From Gammaproteobacteria bacterium (lineage in GTDB: Bacteria > Pseudomonadota > Gammaproteobacteria > Steroidobacterales > Steroidobacteraceae), in the NCBI GenBank assembly GCA_019242385.1, contig JAFAVO010000087.1, positions 1 to 7,582 on the forward strand: a DNA stretch of 7,582 nt, in the 5' to 3' direction. The stretch's first letter is position 1. Each line of letters opens with the position of its first letter. The notes below the pieces were generated by a model, which was not told where the DNA came from, searched no databases, and worked only from the letters and a program-made list of their open reading frames with translations. Shown here piece after piece: positions 1 to 6,057 of this stretch. Position numbers and translations under genes: made by a program.

Positions 1-368
1 ACGTTCGGAAAGCCGTTGATCGAGCCGCCGGATTGACTCGGCACGCTTCCAGCGCTCAGGCCGCGCATGAAGATCTGCACCTGGCCCGGACCCTGGGACG
101 CCCCGCTCACGTTCGGCAAATGCCGGATCAGGTCATCGAAAGTCGTCACATTGAGACGCTGCAGTGTCTCGCCGCTCAGGGCCTGGATCGCAATCGGCAC
201 GTCCTGGACGTTCTCACTGCGCCGCTGGGCAGTGACGACGACTTCCTGGATCGAGGCGCTGCCCGGACCGGTGTCACTTCCGGCAGCCTGATCCGCGGCT
301 GCTACCACTCCGGCCTGCGTTCCCAGAATCGCCGCTACCGCGCGCGCGATCTTCCGATTCGTTCTCAT
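1..368 (-). CDS. TonB-dependent outer-membrane receptor, N-terminal part (3' end outside window)
   Basis: Read on the minus strand from the ATG at 368-366, this gives 122 codons and runs off the left edge. The product begins with a basic start and an Ala/Val/Ile-rich segment (residues about 5-25) that reads as a signal peptide, with likely cleavage near the AAAD at 23-26. A short Gly/Ser linker is followed by a TonB-box-like EVVVTAQR at 42-49. The plug domain then starts with the usual VPIAI, a stretch resembling 'LSGETLQRLNVTTFDDL', and later 'QIFMRG' and 'GGSINGFP'. Such receptors import scarce ligands across the outer membrane using TonB-ExbBD energy; ligand unknown. A run of six G lies 9 nt before the ATG and could serve as a ribosome site. 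It is transcribed divergently from the MFS/SMP-30 operon, so shared control is plausible. The barrel is not visible, so intactness cannot be judged. Confidence 0.93.
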   Translation of the reverse strand, partial: MRTNRKIARAVAAILGTQAGVVAAADQAAGSDTGPGSASIQEVVVTAQRRSENVQDVPIAIQALSGETLQRLNVTTFDDLIRHLPNVSGASQGPGQVQIFMRGLSAGSVPSQSGGSINGFPN

Positions 369-403
369 TCGTCCGAGCCCCCCAACCTGTACCGCGCCGC
401 CAT
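366..403 (-). other. possible 12-codon leader ORF overlapping the receptor start
   Basis: On the minus strand an ATG at 403-401 opens a frame of 12 codons (MAARYRLGGSDE) whose TGA overlaps the receptor ATG in the arrangement ATGA. This geometry allows translational coupling. It may be chance: such short frames are common and I see no strong ribosome site before it. Confidence 0.2.
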
Positions 404-454
404 GGTTGCTGGCGACGGGCCTTATCATGAAATTGCCCGTCGTCGGCGGTTCTA

Positions 455-493
455 GCCAGTCAGAAATATCATTGCGCCATGCAGAAATGTCAT
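455..493. repeat. 18-bp direct repeat, 21-bp period, operator-like
   Basis: GCCAGTCAGAAATATCAT at 455-472 and GCCATGCAGAAATGTCAT at 476-493 match at 15 of 18 positions, including an 11-of-12 core starting CAGAAAT. The start-to-start distance of 21 bp is two turns of B-DNA, so both copies face the same side of the helix, as with tandem sites of many response regulators and activators. They lie in the divergent region between the TonB receptor and the MFS operon, in a locally more A/T-rich stretch. What binds is unknown; no regulator gene is in the window. Confidence 0.5.
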
Positions 494-513
494 GAGCATC
501 TCCGGCGAGCGCG

Positions 514-543
514 TTGCATCGTGGAATGCAGCAGCCGCATACT
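514..543 (+). promoter_or_regulatory. weak candidate promoter for the MFS/SMP-30 operon with a TGCAT dyad
   Basis: TTGCAT at 514-519 and CATACT at 538-543 are separated by 18 bp and partly resemble sigma-70 -35 (3 of 6) and -10 (4 of 6) boxes. The -35 candidate overlaps a perfect 5-bp inverted repeat, TGCAT (515-519) and ATGCA (526-530) with a 6-bp spacer, which could be an operator half-site pair. The match is weak and stays a suggestion. Confidence 0.25.
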
Positions 544-556
544 CGACGCAAAAGGA

Positions 557-573
557 CAGGCCCGCAAGGCCTG
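557..573 (+). promoter_or_regulatory. hairpin just upstream of the MFS ribosome site
   Basis: CAGGCC at 557-562 and GGCCTG at 568-573 form a perfect 6-bp GC-rich stem with a 5-nt loop (CGCAA). It ends two bases before the likely Shine-Dalgarno GAGG at 577-580 and 16 bases before the TTG start at 590. In the leader it could affect ribosome access or mRNA stability. It lacks a U-run, so it is not a typical intrinsic terminator. Confidence 0.35.
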
Positions 574-589
574 AGCGAGGTAGCGGGGT

Positions 590-1918
590 TTGAGCAGCAA
601 CGCGATGGCGACCGCGCGGACCGAAGTCGCCCCGCTGCTTCAGCGCTGGTACGTCCTCAGCGTCATGTGCGCGGTGTACGCGGTCAATATCGCCGCCCGC
701 TATGTCGTCACCACCGTCTTTGAACCCATACGACTCGAACTGAAGCTTACCGACGCCGGCGCCGCGTTCCTCACCGGGGTTCCACTCGCTCTTTTTTACG
801 TGTCGTGCGGACTTCCGCTCGCCTGGCTCGCTGACCGCTCCAATAGGCGCAACATCGTGGCGGGATCACTGATCGTCTGGTCCGGGTTCACGGTACTTTG
901 CGGCTTGTCGCAGTCGTACTGGCAGTTCCTCACCAGTCGCATCGGTGTCGGCGTCGGCGAGGCGGGCGCCACACCGCCCTCGACCGCAATCGTCTCTGAC
1001 TGCTTTCCTGCGGAACGGCGTCCCATGGCGCTCAGCGTATTTGCGCTCGGCGCGCCGATAGGCGCCTGGCTGGGCGCAGACATGGCCGGCGCCGTCGCGC
1101 AGGCCTACGGCTGGCGCGCCGCGTTTTTTGCCCTGGGAGTACCGGGTGTCGTGCTCGGCCTGCTGGTGTTCCTGACCATCCGCGAGCCCCAGCGCGGACG
1201 CCTCGACGCCGTTGCCGCCGCGGGCAAGGCCTCGGCGCTCGAGTCACTGGGCTTCCTCTGGCGCCAGCGGGCCGCCTTCCACGTCATCATGGCAAGCGGT
1301 GTCTGCTCACTGTGGGGCTGGGGTCTCGCCTGGTTCACGCCGACTTTCCTCCTGCGGACCTACGGGCTTAACGTCGCCGAGGCCGGCGCGATCATGGGAC
1401 ACATCCATCTGGTCGGGGGCATCCTGGCGACGATCGTCGCCGCCTGGCTGATGTCGCGCCCCTTCATGCTGGACTCGCGCCGCGTACTGTGGGCGCTCGC
1501 CTGGGTCACGGGGTGCGCGACGGTGCTCTCGATCATCGCCTACTGGACGCACTCGTTGCCGATCGCGAAGGCCATGCTCTGGGCTTACGTTCCGGCGATC
1601 TATTTCTTCATCGGACCCTGCATGGCGCTGGTGCTGAATCTCGCTCCGAGCCACATGCGCTCGACCTTCACCGCCTGGTCGGTGCTCGTCGGTAACGTTT
1701 TCAACCTGATCGTCGCGGTGCAGGGCGTCGGTATCCTGAGCGACTGGTTCGGCGGTGCGCACGGGTCCGATGCCGCCTCGCTGCGCTTGGCGCTGCTGGT
1801 GCTCGCGCCCACCGGGTTCTGGGCGACCTGGCATTTCCTGCGCGGCGCCCGTACCGTCATGGTGGACATGAAGCGCGCGACGGCCTACAGCGGCCGTGAG
1901 GGCCAGGAGCTCACGTAA
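590..1918 (+). CDS. MFS transporter, Spinster-like, about 12 membrane segments
   Basis: A 442-residue integral inner-membrane transporter of the major facilitator superfamily, of usual length, with roughly 12 hydrophobic segments along the whole protein. The motif between TM2 and TM3 is clear (G74 ... D82 R83 ... R86 R87), and TM4 carries the R117-x6-E124 and GEAGATPPS pattern typical of Spinster-like and related bacterial MFS proteins. EPI at 45-47 also fits. In the family signature NxxDR of TM1 this protein reads N33-I-A-A-R37, so the Asp is Ala. The start chosen is TTG at 590, which has GAGG 9 nt upstream; an in-frame ATG at 605 is the alternative but is poorly spaced. The gene is followed after 2 bp by the SMP-30 gene, forming an operon, and is divergent from a TonB receptor. 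Substrate and direction (uptake or efflux) cannot be read from the sequence. Confidence 0.93.
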   Translation: MSSNAMATARTEVAPLLQRWYVLSVMCAVYAVNIAARYVVTTVFEPIRLELKLTDAGAAFLTGVPLALFYVSCGLPLAWLADRSNRRNIVAGSLIVWSGFTVLCGLSQSYWQFLTSRIGVGVGEAGATPPSTAIVSDCFPAERRPMALSVFALGAPIGAWLGADMAGAVAQAYGWRAAFFALGVPGVVLGLLVFLTIREPQRGRLDAVAAAGKASALESLGFLWRQRAAFHVIMASGVCSLWGWGLAWFTPTFLLRTYGLNVAEAGAIMGHIHLVGGILATIVAAWLMSRPFMLDSRRVLWALAWVTGCATVLSIIAYWTHSLPIAKAMLWAYVPAIYFFIGPCMALVLNLAPSHMRSTFTAWSVLVGNVFNLIVAVQGVGILSDWFGGAHGSDAASLRLALLVLAPTGFWATWHFLRGARTVMVDMKRATAYSGREGQELT

Positions 1919-1920
1919 GT

Positions 1921-2862
1921 ATGACCGGCACGCGCTCGGTAAAGCTGTTGTTGAGCTCTCTCCTCCTCGCCTGCCTGAGCGCCGTAGCCTGCCTGAGCGC
2001 CGTGGTGCGCGCGGCTGACATCAGAGTGCTCAACGAGGATGCGCATTTTGCCGAGGGACCGATCTGGTACAAGGGCAAGCTCTATTACGTCGAGTACGAT
2101 CGCAATTCGGTCACCACCTGGGACGGGACCAAGAACAGCATATTCTGGTCAAAGAAGGGCTGCGGCCCCTCTGCGGTGATTCCAACCGCGCGCGGTGAGT
2201 TCCTCATCACCTGCTACGACAGCGGCTCGATCGGACGCATCTCGGCGGATGGCAAGGATCTTCCGCCCTACACGCACGACCATGATGGTCATCCTTTCGT
2301 CGGCCCCAATGATTTTGCCCCCGATCATCATGGCGGCATGTACTTCACCTGCTCGGGGACCGCCCCCGGACCGGTGATCGATGGCAAGATTTTCTACCTC
2401 GCCGCCGACGGCACGATCACGCAAGAAGCGGCCGACGTCCACAGTGCCAACGGCATCGTGGTCTCGAATGACGGCAAGACGCTCTACGCCATCGAGACCG
2501 AGGATCACCGACTGCTGCAGTTCGCGATCGCGCCCGATGGCTCACTGAGCGGGCGCCGGGTGTTCCTCGATCTCGATGAGCTCACCCACAACGTCGGCCC
2601 CATCTATCCCGATGGGGTAAAAATGGATTCCCGGGGGCAGCTGTACATCGGTCAGAACCCCCGCGACGTGCATGCGCCACTCGCGGGCACGATCTTCGTC
2701 GTTGATAGCGCCGGCAAGTTGCTGCGCACCCTCAAGCTCCCCTCCCCGGGTGTACCGAACCTCGCCTTGAGCCCGGACGAGAAGACCATCTACGTCATGG
2801 CACTCGATCAGCTCGACAAGTCACCCTACCAGGGCAAGGTCTACGCGATCGCAAACCGCTGA
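1921..2862 (+). CDS. exported SMP-30/gluconolactonase/LRE-like beta-propeller protein
   Basis: A 313-residue protein with an N-terminal export signal (basic residues at 5 and 8, hydrophobic core about 9-29, possible cleavage after VRA at 31), followed by a six-bladed propeller of the SMP-30/gluconolactonase type. The expected divalent-metal and substrate residues are all present: E45 in AEGPIW, N130 in GPND, N177 in SANG and D231 in YPDG. Family members hydrolyse lactones or related esters; here the site would be periplasmic. Cys18 (LLAC) and Cys24 (AVAC) give weak lipobox-like contexts, so a lipoprotein is possible. The signal contains an exact six-residue duplication (ACLSAV twice). A His/Asp-rich stretch at 119-137 flanks N130. 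The ATG lies 2 bp after the MFS stop with AGGAG at 1905-1909 inside the MFS gene, so translation is probably coupled. Substrate unknown. Confidence 0.9.
   Translation: MTGTRSVKLLLSSLLLACLSAVACLSAVVRAADIRVLNEDAHFAEGPIWYKGKLYYVEYDRNSVTTWDGTKNSIFWSKKGCGPSAVIPTARGEFLITCYDSGSIGRISADGKDLPPYTHDHDGHPFVGPNDFAPDHHGGMYFTCSGTAPGPVIDGKIFYLAADGTITQEAADVHSANGIVVSNDGKTLYAIETEDHRLLQFAIAPDGSLSGRRVFLDLDELTHNVGPIYPDGVKMDSRGQLYIGQNPRDVHAPLAGTIFVVDSAGKLLRTLKLPSPGVPNLALSPDEKTIYVMALDQLDKSPYQGKVYAIANR
1969..2004 (+). repeat. in-frame 18-bp tandem duplication in a signal peptide
   Basis: Units 1969-1986 and 1987-2004 match at 17 of 18 bases and keep the codon phase, encoding ACLSAV twice within the hydrophobic core of the SMP-30 protein's signal sequence. 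It looks like a replication-slippage duplication. One copy removed would still leave a signal of roughly ordinary length. Confidence 0.85.
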
Positions 2863-2873
2863 CCCTGCGCGAT

Positions 2874-2889
2874 GCGGGGAGCGGCCCGC
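2874..2889. terminator. weak hairpin between convergent genes
   Basis: The 34-bp gap between the convergent SMP-30 and SDR stops holds GCGGG (2874-2878) and CCCGC (2885-2889) with a 6-nt loop. There is no T-run on either side, so bidirectional termination is only a possibility suggested by position. Confidence 0.25.
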
Positions 2890-2896
2890 GGTGCCC

Positions 2897-3673
2897 TCAA
2901 CCTGCCAGCCAGCCCCCATCGATGACCAGATTCGACCCCGTGATGAAGCTCGCCCGGTCGCTCGCGAGGAACACCGCGGCATTGGCAATGTCCTGCGGGC
3001 GGCCGAAGCGTGGCCAGGGCGTGCGCTGGCGTTGATGCTCGAGCCGCGCGGGGTCCTTCGCCATCCCGCCTTTACCGGTGACGACCTTGCCGGGCGAGAT
3101 GCAGTTGCACACGATGAGCTGCCGCGCGTAATCCACCGCGATCTGCTTGGTGATATAGATGGCCCCGGCCTTGCTCACGCCGTAGGGAAGCTCACCCGGT
3201 GAAGTCACCACACCCTGCTGAGAGCCGAGGTTGATGAGCCGGCCCCTCACTTCCTCGCGCGGCTCCTGCGTGATCATCTGCTGGACCGCGCGCTTGCAGC
3301 CGTAGAACATGCCGGTCAGGTTGACGCGCATGACCTCCTCCCACTGCGCGGGTTCGGTCTCGAGCAACGCCGTGCCGGAATAGGTGGCGGCGTTGTTGAC
3401 CATGACATCGAGCCGCCCATGGCGCGCGACCGTGGTGGAGATCAGCGCGTCGACCTCTTGCCAACGCCCGACATTGGTCCTGTGGAAGGACGCAGCGCCA
3501 CCGGCCCGCGCGATGAGCGCGGGCGTCGGCTCACCACCTTCCACGGGCTGCTCGCTGATGTCGGCCACCACTACGTGCGCGCCTTCACTCGCAAAGCTGA
3601 TGGCGATCGCCCGACCGATTCCCGAGCTCGCCCCGGTGACGACAGCAATCCTTCCCGCGAGTAGACTGGACAT
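2897..3673 (-). CDS. classical short-chain dehydrogenase/reductase (SDR)
   Basis: A 258-residue cytosolic oxidoreductase of normal classical-SDR length. The Rossmann motif is TGASSGIG at 13-20, NNAA at 93-96 follows strand 4, and the catalytic tetrad is N118, S151, Y164 and K168 (Y-x3-K). Asp38 at the end of the second strand suggests NAD(H) rather than NADP(H). The C-terminal 'FITGSNLVIDGGW' stretch is typical. Such enzymes interconvert secondary alcohols and ketones; the substrate is not readable. The start chosen is the ATG at 3673-3671, with GAAG just upstream; an in-frame GTG at 3688 would add five residues but has no visible ribosome site. It is convergent with the SMP-30 gene and divergent from the amidohydrolase operon, so it is its own transcript within a catabolic neighbourhood. 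Confidence 0.95.
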   Translation of the reverse strand: MSSLLAGRIAVVTGASSGIGRAIAISFASEGAHVVVADISEQPVEGGEPTPALIARAGGAASFHRTNVGRWQEVDALISTTVARHGRLDVMVNNAATYSGTALLETEPAQWEEVMRVNLTGMFYGCKRAVQQMITQEPREEVRGRLINLGSQQGVVTSPGELPYGVSKAGAIYITKQIAVDYARQLIVCNCISPGKVVTGKGGMAKDPARLEHQRQRTPWPRFGRPQDIANAAVFLASDRASFITGSNLVIDGGWLAG

Positions 3674-3702
3674 TGACTTCGATTCCACGCTGGCGACGGC
3701 AG

Positions 3703-3708
3703 ATTATA
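3703..3708 (-). promoter_or_regulatory. consensus -10 box for the SDR gene
   Basis: The minus strand reads TATAAT at 3708-3703, a perfect sigma-70 -10 hexamer, 29 bp before the SDR ATG, which would give a leader of roughly 23 nt. No good -35 box is found at 16-19 bp spacing, so an activator or weak promoter is likely if it is used. It lies in the 77-bp divergent gap to the amidohydrolase gene. Confidence 0.4.
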
Positions 3709-3750
3709 GGGTCATCGGCACTCGAACACCTTCGCGCCGAGGAAGCATGC

Positions 3751-5004
3751 ATGTCCCGCCGCATCGAGCCGGATCTCGAGTTGGCCGCTTCACTGTTTGC
3801 AGCGCTCGCCGCGGCGACGCGGCGCGGGCGCGGCATCGTGCGCGACAGCTACGGCGCCGGCGAGCAGGCGGCCCACGACATCGTGCGCTCGGCGGCGAGC
3901 AGCCGCGGACTGGAGATCCGCGTGGATGCGCTCGGTAACCTCTTCATGACGCTGCCCGGACGCAAGCGCGACGCGCCGCGCATCATCATGGGATCGCACC
4001 TCGACAGCGTGCCCCAGGGGGGCAACTACGATGGCGCGGCCGGCGTGGTCGCCGGTGTATGCGCGCTCACGGCCATGCGCGCCGCGGGTATCGTGCCCGA
4101 CTGCGATCTGGCGGTGATGGCGATTCGTGCGGAGGAGTCCGCATGGTTCGACATCGCTTATCTCGGCAGCGCCGGCGCTTTCGGACTGCTCGACCCGCAG
4201 TGTCTCTCGATCGGCAGGTCCGACAACGGCCAGAGCCTCGAGGCGACGCTGCAGCAGTGCGGCTTCGATCCGTGCCCGATTCGGGAGCGGCGGCCGCTCA
4301 TGGATCCTGCGCACATCCGCGCTTACCTCGAGCTGCACATCGAGCAGGGTCCGACGCTGGTTGCCCGCGGACTGCCGGCCGCCGTGGTGAGCGGCATCCG
4401 CGGATGCAAGCGCTTCCGCAACGCACGCTGCCTCGGCGAGTATGCCCACTCGGGCGCGGTCGGGCGCGCGTACCGTCACGATGCGGTCGCTGCGACCGTG
4501 GCATTCCTTCACCACATGGATGGCATCTGGCGGCAGCATGAAGAGGCTGGCGAGGATCTCGTGCTGACCTCGGGCGAGCTCTATACCGACGCCGCGATGC
4601 ACGGGCCGAGCAAGATCGCCGGAGAGACGCGCTTCGTGCTCGATATCCGCGGGCTTGCCGATGGCATCATGGAAGCCGTGGCGGCCGAGGCGCGCGCCGC
4701 GGCCGCGCGCCTCAGTGGCGAGTACCGGGTGCGCATCGATCTCGGCGCGACCAGCGACTCACCGGCCGCGGTGATGGACCGCCGGCTGCGATCGCGGCTG
4801 CTCGAGCTGCTCGAGACTCCGTTCGAGATGGCGAGCGGCGCGGGCCACGATGCCGCGGTGTTCGCCAAGACCGGCGTACCGAGTGCGATGATCTTCGTCC
4901 GCAACGAGAACGGCAGTCACAACCCGGACGAGGCCATGTCGCTCGAGGACTTCGGCGTCGGCACGCGTGCGCTGCTGCGCCTGCTGCTGGATTTTCCGTT
5001 TTGA
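3751..5004 (+). CDS. M20-family Zn-dependent amidohydrolase (hydantoinase/carbamoylase, N-carbamoyl-L-amino-acid hydrolase or allantoate amidohydrolase type)
   Basis: A 417-residue cytosolic metallo-amidohydrolase of usual family length. The di-metal site is complete: H83 in GSHLDSVPQGG, D94 in NYDGAAG, E128-E129 in RAEES, H196 in ELHIEQGP and H390 in GSHNPDE. The lid domain carries AHSGAVGR and later LDIRG, and GAGHDAAVFA precedes the C-terminal His. The family hydrolyses N-carbamoyl amino acids, allantoate or beta-ureido acids, releasing ammonia and CO2 or a ureido product; which one cannot be read here. The start is ATG 3751 because GAGGAAG at 3739-3745 sits directly before it; the frame is open back to 3673 but that would overlap the SDR start region. 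It is the first gene of a four-gene operon that includes a PuuE-like allantoinase, supporting a cyclic ureide or N-carbamoyl substrate. Confidence 0.9.
   Translation: MSRRIEPDLELAASLFAALAAATRRGRGIVRDSYGAGEQAAHDIVRSAASSRGLEIRVDALGNLFMTLPGRKRDAPRIIMGSHLDSVPQGGNYDGAAGVVAGVCALTAMRAAGIVPDCDLAVMAIRAEESAWFDIAYLGSAGAFGLLDPQCLSIGRSDNGQSLEATLQQCGFDPCPIRERRPLMDPAHIRAYLELHIEQGPTLVARGLPAAVVSGIRGCKRFRNARCLGEYAHSGAVGRAYRHDAVAATVAFLHHMDGIWRQHEEAGEDLVLTSGELYTDAAMHGPSKIAGETRFVLDIRGLADGIMEAVAAEARAAAARLSGEYRVRIDLGATSDSPAAVMDRRLRSRLLELLETPFEMASGAGHDAAVFAKTGVPSAMIFVRNENGSHNPDEAMSLEDFGVGTRALLRLLLDFPF
4687..4713 (+). repeat. 10-bp-arm inverted repeat inside the amidohydrolase gene
   Basis: GAGGCGCGCG at 4687-4696 and CGCGCGCCTC at 4704-4713 are perfect inverted arms around a 7-nt spacer. 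The stretch encodes an Ala/Arg-rich helix (EARAAAARL), so the symmetry may be a by-product of GCG/CGC codons. Confidence 0.6.
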
Positions 5005-5023
5005 GTCTCTGCGGGAGCGTGCC

Positions 5024-6055
5024 ATGACATTGCTGGTAACGGGTGCGAGCGGATTCGTCATGAGCGTGCTCGCGCGCCGCTGGCTGGAAACCGCGCCGCA
5101 AGAGCGACTGGTGGTGCTCGATGCTGCTGCGCTCGATGCCCCGGCGCAGCGCTTTTTCGCCCCGTTCGCGCCACGCATATCGGTGGTAGTGGCCGATGTG
5201 ACCGAGCCCACCGCCTGGGGAGCGGCGCTCGCCTCCCATGCGATCACGCACATCGTCCACGGCGCGACCATCACGCCGATATCACGCGGCACTGCTTCGC
5301 AGGCCTGCCGCGAGCCCGAGGCGGACAACCCGGCGGGTATCATCGATGTCAACGTCATGGGTACGGTTGCGCTGCTCGACTGGGCGCGGACCCTGCCGCA
5401 GCTGAAGCGATTCATCTATGTCAGCTCGGGCGCCGTCTACAAGCATCATGGACCGGATCATCCGGGTGAGCCCCTCCCCGAGGACGGCTACGTCATGCCG
5501 CGCCGGCTGTATGGCATCTCCAAGCTCGCTTCCGAGCTGATAGCCGAGCGCTTTGGCGATCTTTTTGGTCTGTCGACGGCCTCGGTCCGGCCCTCATCGG
5601 TGTACGGACCGATGGACCGTGTCACTGCCAGCCGCAACATGCACCATGTGCCGCACCGCATTGCCCGCCTGGCGCTCGATGGGGCCAAACGGGTGCGTGT
5701 GAATACGCTCGATGCCGTCGGTGACTACATCCATGCCGAGGACGTCGCAGACGCCATCATCTCGCTGCTGCGGGCGCCGCGCCTGCGCTACAGCGCTTAC
5801 AACGTGGCCTGCGGTACGGCGGTGAGCATCGGCGAGATGGTGCGCTGGGCTGCGGAAAAGGTTCCGGGCTTCAGCGCCGAGGTGGTCGCTGCCGAGCAGG
5901 CCGATATCCTCCAGGACCCGGCGCTCAAGGATGGCATGTGGGGTGCGTACGACGTTGCGCGCATATTCGCCGAGACGGGCTGGAAGCCGCGCCCCATGCG
6001 TGCAGCGTTTCACGCCTACATGGACTGGCTGGTCGCCGAGCGCGCAGCGCAGTAG
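5024..6055 (+). CDS. NAD-dependent epimerase/dehydratase family protein (extended SDR)
   Basis: A 343-residue Rossmann-fold protein of the extended SDR family. The N-terminal cofactor motif is TGASGFVM at 6-13: the first two glycines (G7, G10) are normal but the third position is Met13. D33 and D58 are placed to contact the NAD adenosine. The catalytic residues are Ser134/135 in YVSSGAVY, Y163 and K167 in YGISK. RPSSVYGP after strand 6 and DYIHAEDVADAI are typical of sugar-nucleotide epimerases/dehydratases and related reductases. The substrate is unknown: no other nucleotide-sugar genes are nearby, so a small-molecule role is as likely as a sugar one. The start at ATG 5024 is supported by CGGGAG at 5012-5017; it lies 19 bp after the amidohydrolase stop and 2 bp before the PuuE-like gene, so it belongs to this operon. 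Confidence 0.9.
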   Translation: MTLLVTGASGFVMSVLARRWLETAPQERLVVLDAAALDAPAQRFFAPFAPRISVVVADVTEPTAWGAALASHAITHIVHGATITPISRGTASQACREPEADNPAGIIDVNVMGTVALLDWARTLPQLKRFIYVSSGAVYKHHGPDHPGEPLPEDGYVMPRRLYGISKLASELIAERFGDLFGLSTASVRPSSVYGPMDRVTASRNMHHVPHRIARLALDGAKRVRVNTLDAVGDYIHAEDVADAIISLLRAPRLRYSAYNVACGTAVSIGEMVRWAAEKVPGFSAEVVAAEQADILQDPALKDGMWGAYDVARIFAETGWKPRPMRAAFHAYMDWLVAERAAQ

Positions 6056-6057
6056 CC

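Noticed and set aside
33..455. Plus-strand open frame of 140 codons opposite the TonB receptor
   Set aside because: The minus strand gives a textbook signal peptide, TonB box and plug start; the plus-strand product has no features.
1307..1834. Minus-strand open frame antisense to the MFS gene
   Set aside because: Charged, low-complexity product without motifs, opposite to a clear membrane transporter.
2278..2290. 13-bp palindrome GACCATGATGGTC inside the SMP-30 gene as an operator
   Set aside because: It lies well inside a coding region over His/Asp codons (GAC, CAT, GAT, GGT), which readily create this symmetry.
3673..3678. TTGACT as a -35 box for the amidohydrolase operon
   Set aside because: The nearest AT-rich -10 candidate is 23-24 bp away, too far for a sigma-70 promoter.
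3673..3750. N-terminal extension of the amidohydrolase to the ATG at 3673
   Set aside because: The extra 26 residues are unlike the family N-terminus, and the GAGGAAG ribosome site points to ATG 3751.
3790..4602. Minus-strand open frame of 270 codons antisense to the amidohydrolase
   Set aside because: The plus strand has all metal-binding motifs of the M20 family; the antisense product is a low-complexity Arg/Ala/His-rich sequence.
4967..5023. Upstream start of the epimerase at 4967
   Set aside because: It would overlap the end of the amidohydrolase, and the Rossmann strand MTLLVTGASG begins properly at 5024 with a good ribosome site.
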